DNA of 64,000 nt from Hymenobacter frigidus (GTDB lineage: Bacteria > Bacteroidota > Bacteroidia > Cytophagales > Hymenobacteraceae): positions 62,001 through 126,000 of the forward strand of contig NZ_BMGY01000002.1 of assembly GCF_014640435.1 (NCBI RefSeq). Direction: 5' to 3'. A program made the position numbers and the translations under genes. This document shows positions 15,435-26,830 of this stretch, piece by piece (position 1 is the first letter of the stretch; each line of letters opens with the position of its first letter). The notes under the pieces were generated by a model. That model searched no databases. It was not told where the DNA came from and was given only the letters and a program-made list of their open reading frames with translations.

Positions 15435-16202
15435 ATGGCCAACCTGCTCCACCTCAAAATTGCCCTCCGCTACCTCAAGCCGCCCATCTGGCGGCGGGTG
15501 GAAGTGCCCGATACGCTCACGTTCTGGGAGTTACACTTCGTGCTGCAAATCCTGTTCGACTGGGAAAACAGCCATTTATTCGAGTTTCGGCAGGGGCGGG
15601 GCTTCATCAACGACTTCCTCACCGGCTCGCCGCCCGTGCTGCCCGGTGATGAAGATAACATGCCCGAGTGGCAGCTCGACCCGCGCGAAACGACGCTCGA
15701 TGAAATCCTGACCAAGCCCAAAGACAAGCTCACCTACGTGTATGATTTCGGCGATTACTGGGAGCACGACATCGTGGTGGAAAAGGTGATTCCGCTGGCC
15801 GCAGGCCACCCTGCATCCGCCGTGCGCTGCCTCACCGGCAAGCGCGCCGCCCCGCCAGAGGACATCGGCGGCTTCCCCGGCTACGAGCAGCTGCTGGAGG
15901 TGCTGGCCGAAAAGGCCGCCGGCACGCGCAAGCGCCTGCCCAGCGAATACGCCGGCCTCGGCAAATTCGACCCCGAAGAATTTGCCCTTGCCGAATACAA
16001 CCTCGACCTAAGGCACCTGCGCGAAATTGTGGCGCAGGAAAATACCATGCTGGCCGAATACCAGCGCCGAGTGGTGGCCAAACCGGCCGCGCCCGGTCCT
16101 GGCATCAACCTTGGCCCCGGCTTCGATATCAACGCTATGCTGAAGGCGATGACGGCAACCAGTAACCTACAGCCTCCGAACCCGCCAAAACCGAAGAAAT
16201 GA
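15435..16202 (+). CDS. Plasmid pRiA4b ORF-3-like family protein
   Basis: 255 residues. The N-terminal 190 residues carry the family pattern: LKIALRYLKPPIWRRVEV at the start, ENSHLFEF, then LTYVYDFGDYWEHDIVVEK and CLTGKRAAPPEDIGGFPGY. The tail is Pro/Ala-rich. The fold is conserved in many bacteria but has no assigned activity. ATG 15435 fits the usual family start. A hairpin repeat follows 85 bases downstream. Confidence 0.9.
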   Translation: MANLLHLKIALRYLKPPIWRRVEVPDTLTFWELHFVLQILFDWENSHLFEFRQGRGFINDFLTGSPPVLPGDEDNMPEWQLDPRETTLDEILTKPKDKLTYVYDFGDYWEHDIVVEKVIPLAAGHPASAVRCLTGKRAAPPEDIGGFPGYEQLLEVLAEKAAGTRKRLPSEYAGLGKFDPEEFALAEYNLDLRHLREIVAQENTMLAEYQRRVVAKPAAPGPGINLGPGFDINAMLKAMTATSNLQPPNPPKPKK

Positions 16203-16286
16203 CAACTAATCAATTCTGGCGCGCCCAATCGTTTAGCTACATCCTAAGCAGTCTCGCATAAGTAACCGTAGTCAACCAAAAAGAAA

Positions 16287-16374
16287 GTCATTCTGAGCTT
16301 GCCGAGGAATCTCGCCGGAGTCATCCGCGCCGCCTACTGGCGCGAGCGGGATTCCTCGGCAAGCCCGGAATGAC
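16287..16374. repeat. Hairpin element, copy 1 (GTCAT..CTGAGCTTGC type)
   Basis: 29-base arms (GTCATTCTGAGCTTGCCGAG... and its complement) match at all but three positions and enclose a GC-rich centre. It belongs to the same intergenic family as the copies at 19732, 21775, 39758, 41218, 57805 and 62743. Confidence 0.9.
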
Positions 16375-16424
16375 GTTCTTATTTATCCGGTTACTTATGC
16401 GTGGGCACTTAACCTACTCATTTA

Positions 16425-16900
16425 GTCAAGGAGGCAAAACTGGATGCCTTGCTCCACGCCGCCAATCAGCAATTTGCGGAAGTGCGCAAGGAATTACTGC
16501 CGGCTCCCACTGAGTGGCTGCCGACAATGTGAGAGAATCTAAGGAGTTTGGAGCGGGGGCGGAACCTAACGCTATTGCCCCTGACGGAAGAACTCAAGAC
16601 GTTTCAAATCATGCTTCGCCGGTAGCTAAAATAGCGGCAGAAACACCGGAAGCCGCGTGTTTAGCCGTAATTATGGCGGCATCGGTTTCGGAGCAGGACC
16701 ATTGGATGTGCGCGCCGGTCTATCGAGATGCGTTGGCATTTTATGATGGCCAAGACAATTTATGCGGGGTGCTGAATAGCTGTTTTGGCTTCGATAAAAT
16801 GATTACGCATCAGCAACGGGAAGTAACGGCGGGTACTGCTGCCTATCAGGAGCTAAAGCAGTTCATGACAGGTTTGGGACATGTAATCTCGGAAAAATAG
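16425..16900 (+). pseudogene. Frameshifted remnant of a small conserved protein gene
   Basis: From 16425 one frame reads VKEAKLDALLHAANQQ and on to APTEWLPTM, meets TGA at 16521-16523, and continues as RNLTLLPLTEELKTF until about 16622. A different frame then carries WMCAPVYRDALAFYDGQDNL and NSCFGF up to the stop at 16900. The C-terminal part looks like a genuine domain (paired Cys and His around an AFYDG core). An open frame starting at a GTG (16514) covers it, but its first 45 residues look non-native. The simplest reading is one gene with a stop and a frameshift, its front end beside the hairpin element. A short expressed C-terminal protein cannot be excluded. Confidence 0.5.
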
Positions 16901-16905
16901 ATGCC

Positions 16906-16942
16906 AAAAAGCCCCGTCAGCTGCAACTGACGGGGCTTTTTG
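16906..16942. terminator. Bidirectional rho-independent terminator
   Basis: AAAAAGCCCCGTCAG / CTGACGGGGCTTTTT is a perfect 15-bp stem with a 5-base loop and T runs on both strands. It serves the gene remnant on the plus strand and pckA on the minus strand. Confidence 0.93.
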
Positions 16943-16963
16943 GTGAGTGAACGTGGGGTAATC

Positions 16964-18589
<1,626 letters not shown>

Positions 18590-18631
18590 GGCGAAGAAAA
18601 AGTTGGGTGGGAGTTGGCGTGAATTAAGAGA

Positions 18632-18639
18632 CAAAGGTA
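18632..18639 (-). promoter_or_regulatory. pckA -7 promoter element
   Basis: On the minus strand it reads TACCTTTG, an exact TAnnTTTG, 43 bases before the pckA ATG. No clear TTG stands at the expected -33 distance. Confidence 0.5.
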
Positions 18640-18715
18640 GAATTATTCGGCGGCGACGCAGTGAAACAATTCGTTTCATTAGCAGGACAAATTAAACCTG
18701 CCCCCGCTAATTCGC

Positions 18716-18723
18716 TACATTTG
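18716..18723 (+). promoter_or_regulatory. -7 element of the AraC-family gene
   Basis: TACATTTG, exact TAnnTTTG, about 95 bases before the AraC ATG. It lies 76 bases from the divergent pckA element, so the two genes share one control region. Confidence 0.45.
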
Positions 18724-18818
18724 AGAGAGAATAGAGGGTGCGAAACACGCGTGAGGGGAGAAAGTTAGAATATCCAGCTGCGCTCAGGTTTGCTTTGTCC
18801 CTGCTTTTAATTTCCCCC

Positions 18819-19742
18819 ATGACTACCAGCATTGCCCGTTACAACGGTATTTACGGCGATAGCAAGGCCCGGATTTCGCACGACTACCTGCAGAGCCAGT
18901 CCATTGTGCCCCGCCAGCGCCTCACCGACTGGGGCCTGAAGCCGCATTTGCACGAAAACTTGTTCCAGCTGTTTTTTCTGGAAGCCGGCCGCGCGTCCTT
19001 CGAAGCCACCGAGCCGCTGGAGCTGCACACGCCCTGCCTGGTCATCATCCCGGCCAATACGGTGCACGGCTTCACCTTCAGCCCGCAGGTGAAAGGCCGG
19101 ACGCTCACCCTCTCGGAGGCCCTGCTCGACACCATCCTGCAGGCCACGCCCGGCGTGCTGGTCGAGCTGAACTCGGTGCATATCCTGTCCGATTTCAACT
19201 CCGAGGTTCGCTTCGAAGATTTGCTGGCTCTGGAGCAGCAGATTCACGAAGAAATTTACTCCGACCTGCCCGGCAAGCAGCTCGCGCTGAATGGCTATTT
19301 CAAGCTGCTGTTTGTGAAAATATTCCGGTTGCTGCAGCACAACCGCCGCAAAGAGGAGAGCCCCAACCGCGCCCTGCACTACTTCCGCGAGTTCCAGAAA
19401 GCCATTGAGCGCACCGCGCCGTTCGAGAAGAAAATCTCGCAGTTCGCCCACGAGCTCAAGATTACGCAGGTGCACCTCAATCGTATCTGCCAGGCAGTGA
19501 AGGGCAAAACGGCCCAGCAGATTGTGCAGGCCCACACCATTCGCAAGGCCCACAACTATCTGTTGTACACGTCGCTCTCGGTGGCCGAAATTGCCTACGA
19601 GCTGCAGTTCGTCGACCCCGGCTACTTCACGCGGTTTTTCCGCAAGCAAACCGGCCTGGCGCCGGCCGCCTACCGCGCTAAAGCCTACCGCAGCGAGGGA
19701 GGAGGAAAGAACGGGAGAGGGGAATCCGCCTTGTCATCCTGA
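18819..19742 (+). CDS. AraC-family transcriptional regulator
   Basis: 307 residues. The N-terminal cupin-like sensing domain (about 30-110) has HLHENLFQLFFLEAG. The C-terminal AraC DNA-binding domain (about 205-297) has two helix-turn-helix units, the second being VAEIAYELQFVDPGYFTRFF. It is divergent from pckA, so control of carbon metabolism is possible but unproven. The stop codon TGA (19740-19742) and the last three residues are supplied by a hairpin repeat that begins at 19732, so the native C-terminus may have been altered by that insertion. Confidence 0.92.
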   Translation: MTTSIARYNGIYGDSKARISHDYLQSQSIVPRQRLTDWGLKPHLHENLFQLFFLEAGRASFEATEPLELHTPCLVIIPANTVHGFTFSPQVKGRTLTLSEALLDTILQATPGVLVELNSVHILSDFNSEVRFEDLLALEQQIHEEIYSDLPGKQLALNGYFKLLFVKIFRLLQHNRRKEESPNRALHYFREFQKAIERTAPFEKKISQFAHELKITQVHLNRICQAVKGKTAQQIVQAHTIRKAHNYLLYTSLSVAEIAYELQFVDPGYFTRFFRKQTGLAPAAYRAKAYRSEGGGKNGRGESALSS

Positions 19743-19826
19743 GCTTGCGAAGGACCTTATCACGTTGGAAAATTTGCTCACAATCGGCGCAGGCACGATA
19801 AGGTCCTTTGCCAGCTCAGGATGACA
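19732..19826. repeat. Hairpin element, copy 2, overlapping the 3' end of the AraC gene
   Basis: Arms of about 31 bases (TGTCATCCTGAGCTTGCGAA... against a near-perfect complement ending CTCAGGATGACA) flank a 30-base centre. The first arm contains the AraC stop codon. Confidence 0.9.
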
Positions 19827-19968
19827 GCACCGGCATCCGCTTGCAACACCTGATTGGCCCCATAATGCCGAAACTTTCCTAGATTTACCGTGCCCGTATT
19901 GCATTGCTTGCCCAACGGAGTCGGTTTTCCGCTTATTCACTCACTCATTTCTCACGCTAGTTTCCTCT

Positions 19969-21702
19969 ATGCAAACTGTTCCTGCTCAAACCGAGCATCC
20001 GCTCGCCGCGGCATCCACGAGTCATCCCAAGGGGCTGTACGTCCTGTTCGCCACCGAAATGTGGGAGCGGTTCAGCTACTACGGCATGCGGGCCCTGCTG
20101 TCGCTGTACATGCTCAAGGCTCTGCTGATGAACAAGGAGATGTCGTCGCTCATCTACGGCAACTATACCTCGCTCGTGTACCTCACGCCGCTACTCGGCG
20201 GCTACGTGGCCGACCGCTACTGGGGCAACCGCCGTTCCATTCTGGTGGGCGGCCTGCTGATGGCGGCCGGGCAGTTTGCCTTGTTTTTTTCGGCTTCGAT
20301 GTACACCACCGGCCAAACGGCCGTGCCCTCGGCGCAGCTGCTACTGTTCTTCGTGGGCCTGGGCTGCCTCATTTTCGGCAACGGTTTCTTCAAGCCCAAC
20401 ATCTCCTCCATGGTGGGCTCGCTCTACCCCAAGGGTGATTCGCGCATCGACGCGGCCTATACTATTTTCTACATGGGCATCAACCTGGGCGCGTTTTTCT
20501 CGCCCCTGGTCTGTGGCACGCTCGGCGACACCGGCAATCCGGCCGATTTCAAGTGGGGCTTTCTGGCGGCTGGTTTCGGCATGCTCATCGGCAGCCTCAC
20601 GTTTGAGCTGCTGAAGCACAAGTACGTGGTAACTGCCGAAGGTAACCCCCTCGGGGCCAAGCCCGAGCGCACGGTGGAGCATTCGCCCGTGGTGCCGGTG
20701 CAAACCGACGGCCCCGTGCGCGCCGAAACCATTGCCGCCCCCACCAAGAGCTTCGCCAGCAAGCTGCCCATGCTCATCGGCCTGTTTGTGGTGGTGTACG
20801 CTGCCATTGCCTGGCTCATGAACCGCGACTGGATTGGCGCGCTGGTGTTTTCGGCCATGATTGTAGCTCCCGTCACCATCCTCACCGACCCTTCGCTGAC
20901 ATCCCGCGAGAAGCAGAAAATCTACGTCATCTTCATCCTGAGCTTCTTCGTAATCTTTTTCTGGGGCACGTTTGAGCAGGCCGGGGCCTCGCTCACGTTC
21001 TTCGCCGACGAGCAAACCGACCGGACCCTGGGTTCCACGGTCGTGCCCGCTTCCTACTTCCAATCGGCTAACGCGTTGTTCATTATCATTTTCGCCCCAA
21101 TATTCGCCGTGCTGTGGACCTGGATGGGCAAGCGCGGCACGGAGCCCTCGTCGCCGCTAAAAATGTCCATCAGCCTCATGCTGATGGCCGTGGGTTACCT
21201 CATCATCGCCTTCGGGGTGAAAGGCGTAGATGCTTCCACCAAGGTGAGCATGTTCTGGCTCATTACCATGTACATGGTGCATACGTTTGCCGAGTTGTGC
21301 TTGTCACCCATCGGCCTGGCTCTGGTAAACAAGCTGGCTCCCGCCCGCTTCGCCTCGCTGCTGATGGCGGTGTGGTTCCTCGCCACCGCGGCGGGTAATA
21401 AGCTAGCCGGTGTACTTTCCGGCCTGTATCCTCCCGGCCCAGCCGAATTCGCCAAGGCTGCCAAGGAAGGTATCAACCTGCCCGGCATCCTCAATGGAGC
21501 CTCGCAGATGACGGCCGAAATCAGCGCCAAGCTCACTTCCCTGGAGCTGACGGCCAAATGGCCCACTTTCCTCGGCTTCCAAATCACGAGCCTCTACGAT
21601 TTCTTCATGATTTTCGTGGGCCTGTCGGCCGTGGCCTCACTCATCCTGTTCGTGCTCTACAAGAAGCTCAACACCATGATGGCCGAGCCGGTAACGGCAT
21701 AG
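19969..21702 (+). CDS. Proton-dependent oligopeptide transporter (POT/PTR family)
   Basis: 577 residues with 12 to 14 membrane helices. It shows the POT motif EMWERFSYYGMR at residues 31-42 (ExxERFxYYG, proton coupling) and the second signature GDSRIDAAYTIFYMGINLGA. A charged linker of about 40 residues separates helices 6 and 7, as in bacterial POT proteins with two extra helices. It imports di- and tripeptides with protons. It ends at a strong terminator. Confidence 0.94.
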   Translation: MQTVPAQTEHPLAAASTSHPKGLYVLFATEMWERFSYYGMRALLSLYMLKALLMNKEMSSLIYGNYTSLVYLTPLLGGYVADRYWGNRRSILVGGLLMAAGQFALFFSASMYTTGQTAVPSAQLLLFFVGLGCLIFGNGFFKPNISSMVGSLYPKGDSRIDAAYTIFYMGINLGAFFSPLVCGTLGDTGNPADFKWGFLAAGFGMLIGSLTFELLKHKYVVTAEGNPLGAKPERTVEHSPVVPVQTDGPVRAETIAAPTKSFASKLPMLIGLFVVVYAAIAWLMNRDWIGALVFSAMIVAPVTILTDPSLTSREKQKIYVIFILSFFVIFFWGTFEQAGASLTFFADEQTDRTLGSTVVPASYFQSANALFIIIFAPIFAVLWTWMGKRGTEPSSPLKMSISLMLMAVGYLIIAFGVKGVDASTKVSMFWLITMYMVHTFAELCLSPIGLALVNKLAPARFASLLMAVWFLATAAGNKLAGVLSGLYPPGPAEFAKAAKEGINLPGILNGASQMTAEISAKLTSLELTAKWPTFLGFQITSLYDFFMIFVGLSAVASLILFVLYKKLNTMMAEPVTA

Positions 21703-21713
21703 TCATTGAAGGC

Positions 21714-21762
21714 AACAAGCAAAAATCCCCGCTGGCCATTCCAGCGGGGATTTTTGCTTGTT
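21714..21762 (+). terminator. Terminator of the peptide transporter gene
   Basis: A perfect 22-bp inverted repeat contains ATCCCCGCTGG / CCAGCGGGGAT with flanking A and T runs and a 5-base loop. It lies 11 bases after the stop codon. Confidence 0.93.
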
Positions 21763-21774
21763 AATTATAATCAA

Positions 21775-21872
21775 AACGGTCATGCTGAGCGCCGCCGAAG
21801 CATCTCTACCGCTTCGTTGGGCAACTCTAACGAAGCGGTAGAGTTGCTTCAGCGGCGCTCAGCATGACCGTT
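21775..21872. repeat. Hairpin element, copy 3 (GTCATGCTGAGCG type)
   Basis: 44-base arms differ at two positions only. Left arm: AACGGTCATGCTGAGCGCCG then AAGCATCTCTACCGCTTCG. It sits between two terminators in the gap between the convergent transporter and groL genes. Confidence 0.93.
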
Positions 21873-21906
21873 CATTGAATTTCTGAGGCGCTACTACAAT
21901 CGACAC

Positions 21907-21943
21907 AAAAAAACCCCGCTGGCAATACCAGCGGGGTTTTTCG
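21907..21943 (-). terminator. Terminator of the groS-groL operon
   Basis: AAAAACCCCGCTGG / CCAGCGGGGTTTTT with a short loop, 33 bases beyond the groL stop on the minus strand. Confidence 0.93.
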
Positions 21944-21975
21944 TTCTTGTAACGAGAGGCTACAAGCGGCTCGAC

Positions 21976-23640
<1,665 letters not shown>

Positions 23641-23673
23641 TTAAGAATTAGGAATTTAGAATTCTCAACCGGC

Positions 23674-23964
23674 CTAGAGCACGGCGAAAATGTCCGACTC
23701 GCGCATGATGAGCAGGTCTTCGCCGTCGACGGTGATTTCGGTGCCGGCGTACTTACCGTACAGAACCTGGTCGCCTACGTGCACCTGAGGCTTGATGAGC
23801 GAGCCGCTGTCGGCAAATTTGCCTTCGCCTACTGCTACTACTTCACCGCGCTGGGGTTTTTCCTTAGCCGTGTCGGGGATGATGATGCCGGATTTGGTTT
23901 TCTCCTCGGCGGCGGCAGCGCGGACAATGACGCGGTCGGCCAGCGGTTTCATGCTAAGTGCCAT
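23674..23964 (-). CDS. groS: Co-chaperonin GroES (10 kDa)
   Basis: 96 residues, normal length. It contains the start [20 protein letters not shown] with the mobile GroEL-binding loop, then [19 protein letters not shown] and the C-terminal strand [15 protein letters not shown]. It forms the heptameric lid on GroEL. First gene of the groS-groL pair. The 200-base upstream gap holds no exact TAnnTTTG and no HrcA operator that I can see. Confidence 0.97.
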   Translation of the reverse strand: MALSMKPLADRVIVRAAAAEEKTKSGIIIPDTAKEKPQRGEVVAVGEGKFADSGSLIKPQVHVGDQVLYGKYAGTEITVDGEDLLIMRESDIFAVL

Positions 23965-24167
23965 TCTGTGTGTGTTTGGTTTGAATTAGGTGGAAAAACT
24001 AGGTGTGCTGCCCTATCTCATTTCCCGTGCCAGCCCCGCAAACCTGACAAAATGAGCAGTTTTTGAATGCAACAGGTGGCAGAAGTGGCGTAATTGCCGG
24101 GCAGGGTTCTATTAATTCAACCGGAGTTGGCTGGGATAAGGACTGCCGGAATAGGCCCAATAGCTAA

Positions 24168-24208
24168 CAAAAAAGCCGGCGTCTCCCGAGGGAAGCACCG
24201 GCTTTTTT
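24168..24208 (-). terminator. Terminator of the secG transcription unit
   Basis: A stem with AAAAAAGCCGG and CCGGCTTTTTT arms around an imperfect loop region, 22 bases beyond the secG stop on the minus strand. It separates the upstream block from groS. Confidence 0.85.
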
Positions 24209-24230
24209 AAAGTCGAATGAATAAGCGCGA

Positions 24231-24644
24231 TTACTTGGCGGGCGTCGGAGCCGGGGCCGGCGCGGGAGCAGTGGGCTGAACCGGAGCTGTGTTTGCGGGA
24301 GCCGGAGCAGAAGCACCCGGAGCCGGTGCGCCAGGTGCGGGGGCCGGTGCCGGCAGCTTGGTTTCCAGAGCGCGCTCCTGGTTCACGCTGCGCACGGGGC
24401 CAGCGGTGCTGCGGGTGAGCATGTGGGTGCTCAGCGAGAGCACAACCAGGCCGATGGCGAAGCCCCAAGTGAGTTTTTCGAGCAGGTCGCCGGTGCGCTT
24501 CACGCCCATCATGCTGGCGGCCCCGCCGGCGCTAAACTGGCTGGAGATTCCGCCGCCTTTGGGGTTTTGCGCCAATACCACGAGGGCCAGCAGGAAACAC
24601 ACAACGAGAATGAGGATGATGATAGCAGTGTACATGAGGGGCAA
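24231..24644 (-). CDS. secG: Preprotein translocase subunit SecG
   Basis: 137 residues. Two transmembrane helices (about 4-24 and 57-77) flank the conserved loop QNPKGGGISSQFSAGGAASMMG. The C-terminal 50 residues are a Pro/Ala-rich tail, longer than in model SecG proteins but frequent in Bacteroidota. It assists SecYE-dependent export. An internal ATG three codons in is an equally possible start. It lies 18 bases after the preceding gene. Confidence 0.93.
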   Translation of the reverse strand: MPLMYTAIIILILVVCFLLALVVLAQNPKGGGISSQFSAGGAASMMGVKRTGDLLEKLTWGFAIGLVVLSLSTHMLTRSTAGPVRSVNQERALETKLPAPAPAPGAPAPGASAPAPANTAPVQPTAPAPAPAPTPAK

Positions 24645-24662
24645 AAAAGCTAAAAAAGCGAA

Positions 24663-26165
24663 TTATGCAGAAGGTTGCAATTGTTTGATTTGGGCCGTAA
24701 AGTACGCCATTTTTTCCGGCTGTTTCACCATGAGCTTCTCATAAATCTCAATAGCGCGGGTGGTTTTGCCCTGCCGCACGAAGATGCGGGCCAGGTTTTC
24801 GGACACCAAATCAGGCTCAGCCCGGGTGCTGCGTACGCTTAAGTCGGCCTGGTGGCTGGCGGCGGGTGGCAGCATGGCTGCCCGGGTGAGGCGCGGCTGG
24901 CGGCGCAGGAAGTTGTTGATGAGGTCGACCGTTGAGGGCAGCGCCACGGCTGGCGGGCAGTGGGCGGCCCAGTGCTCGCATAGGAGTTGGTCGGGTTCAA
25001 AGAAGGTGCCGGTTGGGGGCAGCGGGGACGCGGACGGTTGGGCGGCTGCGGCGTAGCGGGCCGTGTTATCAGCGTTTTCAGCCTTGTCGGTGAACAGGTT
25101 AAGCAGTTGCAGGGAGAGGCCCAAGCGGCTGCTTTCGCCAAAGGCATAGCCCAATTCTTCGTCGCCGGTGAAAGCGCTGGGAGTGAACACGGCCACAGTT
25201 GTGACTTGGGTGACCACCGGCAACGCCTCGGGGGTACCCATGCTGCGCGTAACAGCCGAGGCGGCCCACTCATCAACCAAGCCCGGCAACTCGTAGGTGG
25301 GCACTGCCGGTGATGATGGCTCGGCTAGTCCGAACTCGAAGCGTGCTTCTCCAACTTCTACCGGCGGGCGAATAGCCGGTGCCTGGGCCGGCAAAACAGT
25401 TCCGGTTTCGGGAGCAGCTGGTTCGGGGGTAACTGCTGACACTACCTCTTCACCAAGGGCCACCGATTCGGTGGTTACATCTTCCCGGTCAACAAGCAGC
25501 GGCGCTTTCTCACATTCCAACGGTACCAATTCAGCTACTGGAGTCGGTGTAACTAGTCCGGCTGAAGTGGTATCAGGCGCTTCGATTTCCGCAGTGGGAG
25601 TAGCCGTTCCCTGGGCTTCTAATGCAGCTTCTGCTTCCGTCACTACGGGCGTAGCCGCCGGTTCTGGTTCGGGCAAGGCTACGTGTGGCGCTGCTGGCAC
25701 CTCCACTGCTGGCACCGGTTCCACAACTGCTGTCAATACAACCGGCGTGAGGATTTGGGGAGCTTCGAACTCGGAAATAGGCGCTGGGAAAGCGGGAGCA
25801 GCCGTTACGGGCAGCGGAACTACATCAGGTGCAGGTGCTGGAGAAACCGGTGTTTCGGTGTCGTAGTAAGCCACTGATGGCTCTTCCGCAGCCAAAGCGG
25901 GGGGCTCGGAGTAGGTGGCTGCCGGGGCGGGCTCCACCTGCTCGATGAGGCGGCGGAGCAAGGTGCGGTCGGCGGCGTAGGTGGCGGCGCGGCGCAGGCG
26001 CTGGCCCGCCAGCATGGTGCCTTGGTCGTGAGCGGCTTTGGCTAGCAGCAGATGCGCGGTTTGGCAATAGGGAAAGGCCTGGGCCAGCTGTTCCAGCTCA
26101 CGCACTTCTGCCGCACCGAGGGCAGTTGGGCGGTCCAGAACATGCAAAAGCGTGGCGCGGGTCAC
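24663..26165 (-). CDS. Low-complexity protein with TPR-like ends, located between lptE and secG
   Basis: 500 residues with no signal peptide. The N-terminal 75 residues form helical, TPR-like segments (LEQLAQAFPYCQTAHLLLAK). The next 250 residues are dominated by Pro, Ala, Val, Glu and Thr and are probably disordered. The last 55 residues again form a helix pair, ENLARIFVRQGKTTRAIEIY. A gene of this kind lies between lptE and secG in related bacteria, to my knowledge, but its role is not known. The disordered centre is likely to vary between strains. Confidence 0.85.
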   Translation of the reverse strand: MTRATLLHVLDRPTALGAAEVRELEQLAQAFPYCQTAHLLLAKAAHDQGTMLAGQRLRRAATYAADRTLLRRLIEQVEPAPAATYSEPPALAAEEPSVAYYDTETPVSPAPAPDVVPLPVTAAPAFPAPISEFEAPQILTPVVLTAVVEPVPAVEVPAAPHVALPEPEPAATPVVTEAEAALEAQGTATPTAEIEAPDTTSAGLVTPTPVAELVPLECEKAPLLVDREDVTTESVALGEEVVSAVTPEPAAPETGTVLPAQAPAIRPPVEVGEARFEFGLAEPSSPAVPTYELPGLVDEWAASAVTRSMGTPEALPVVTQVTTVAVFTPSAFTGDEELGYAFGESSRLGLSLQLLNLFTDKAENADNTARYAAAAQPSASPLPPTGTFFEPDQLLCEHWAAHCPPAVALPSTVDLINNFLRRQPRLTRAAMLPPAASHQADLSVRSTRAEPDLVSENLARIFVRQGKTTRAIEIYEKLMVKQPEKMAYFTAQIKQLQPSA

Positions 26166-26296
26166 AGTAGTACTGTTGTGTTTAAATTACGAAGCGTTGA
26201 ATCTGTAAAATAACGAGCAACGGCGCGATAAATCTGCACCCAAGCGCCAGAAACCCGGAAATGAATCCGGCCGCGTTCAATAGTCTGGCGGTTAAA

Positions 26297-26830
26297 TTAC
26301 CAGTTGGCCACCGACTTATTAAATATATCGGTAATGATTTTGTCGGTGGTCGAGCGCACTGCCGTTGGGTCGCTGTTGATGGTGGCAATGTTGCGGTTGG
26401 CCTGGTAGTCGTCAAAGTTCTGGAATACCTGCTCGAAGCTTTGCTTGTCGTCCTTGGTATTGGTAAACCGGATTTTGACCTGAATAGTGAGCCGATTGGT
26501 ACCCGCCTGCTCTACGCCATTGACCTGCTGCACCGTGGCGGGCGCAAAGTCGTAGGCCACGATGTTGCCCTCAAATTGCAGGTCGCCATCGCGCGGCACC
26601 TGCTTAAGGTTGGTGTTGCGCTGAAAGTAGTCCTTCAGGTCCTCGGTGAAACGCTGGGTGAGAAAGGACGGCCCGGTAGGCGAGTTGTTTTGAATGGTGG
26701 CAATCGAAATGGTCCGTATCGTGGGGTCGATGTTGGTTCCGTTGAAGGAGTACACGCCGCAGCCGCTTAGTAAAAAGCTGACAGCTAAAAGCTGATAGCT
26801 GATAGCAATTTTACACTTGCTCCAGGTCAT
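26297..26830 (-). CDS. lptE: LPS-assembly lipoprotein LptE-like
   Basis: 177 residues with a lipoprotein signal peptide whose lipobox is LLSGC (lipidated Cys 24). The mature part begins GVYSFNGTNIDPTIRTISIA, the Bacteroidota LptE pattern. It is expected to plug LptD in the outer membrane and guide lipopolysaccharide to the surface. The start at 26830 overlaps the end of the preceding activator gene by 20 bases, suggesting coupled translation. The signal-peptide DNA consists of AGCTATCAG/AGCTGTCAG repeat words that are normally intergenic. Confidence 0.87.
   Translation of the reverse strand: MTWSKCKIAISYQLLAVSFLLSGCGVYSFNGTNIDPTIRTISIATIQNNSPTGPSFLTQRFTEDLKDYFQRNTNLKQVPRDGDLQFEGNIVAYDFAPATVQQVNGVEQAGTNRLTIQVKIRFTNTKDDKQSFEQVFQNFDDYQANRNIATINSDPTAVRSTTDKIITDIFNKSVANW

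Noticed and set aside
23965-24167. CIRCE (HrcA) operator expected before groS
   Set aside because: No TTAGCACTC-N9-GAGTGCTAA-like repeat is present in the upstream region.
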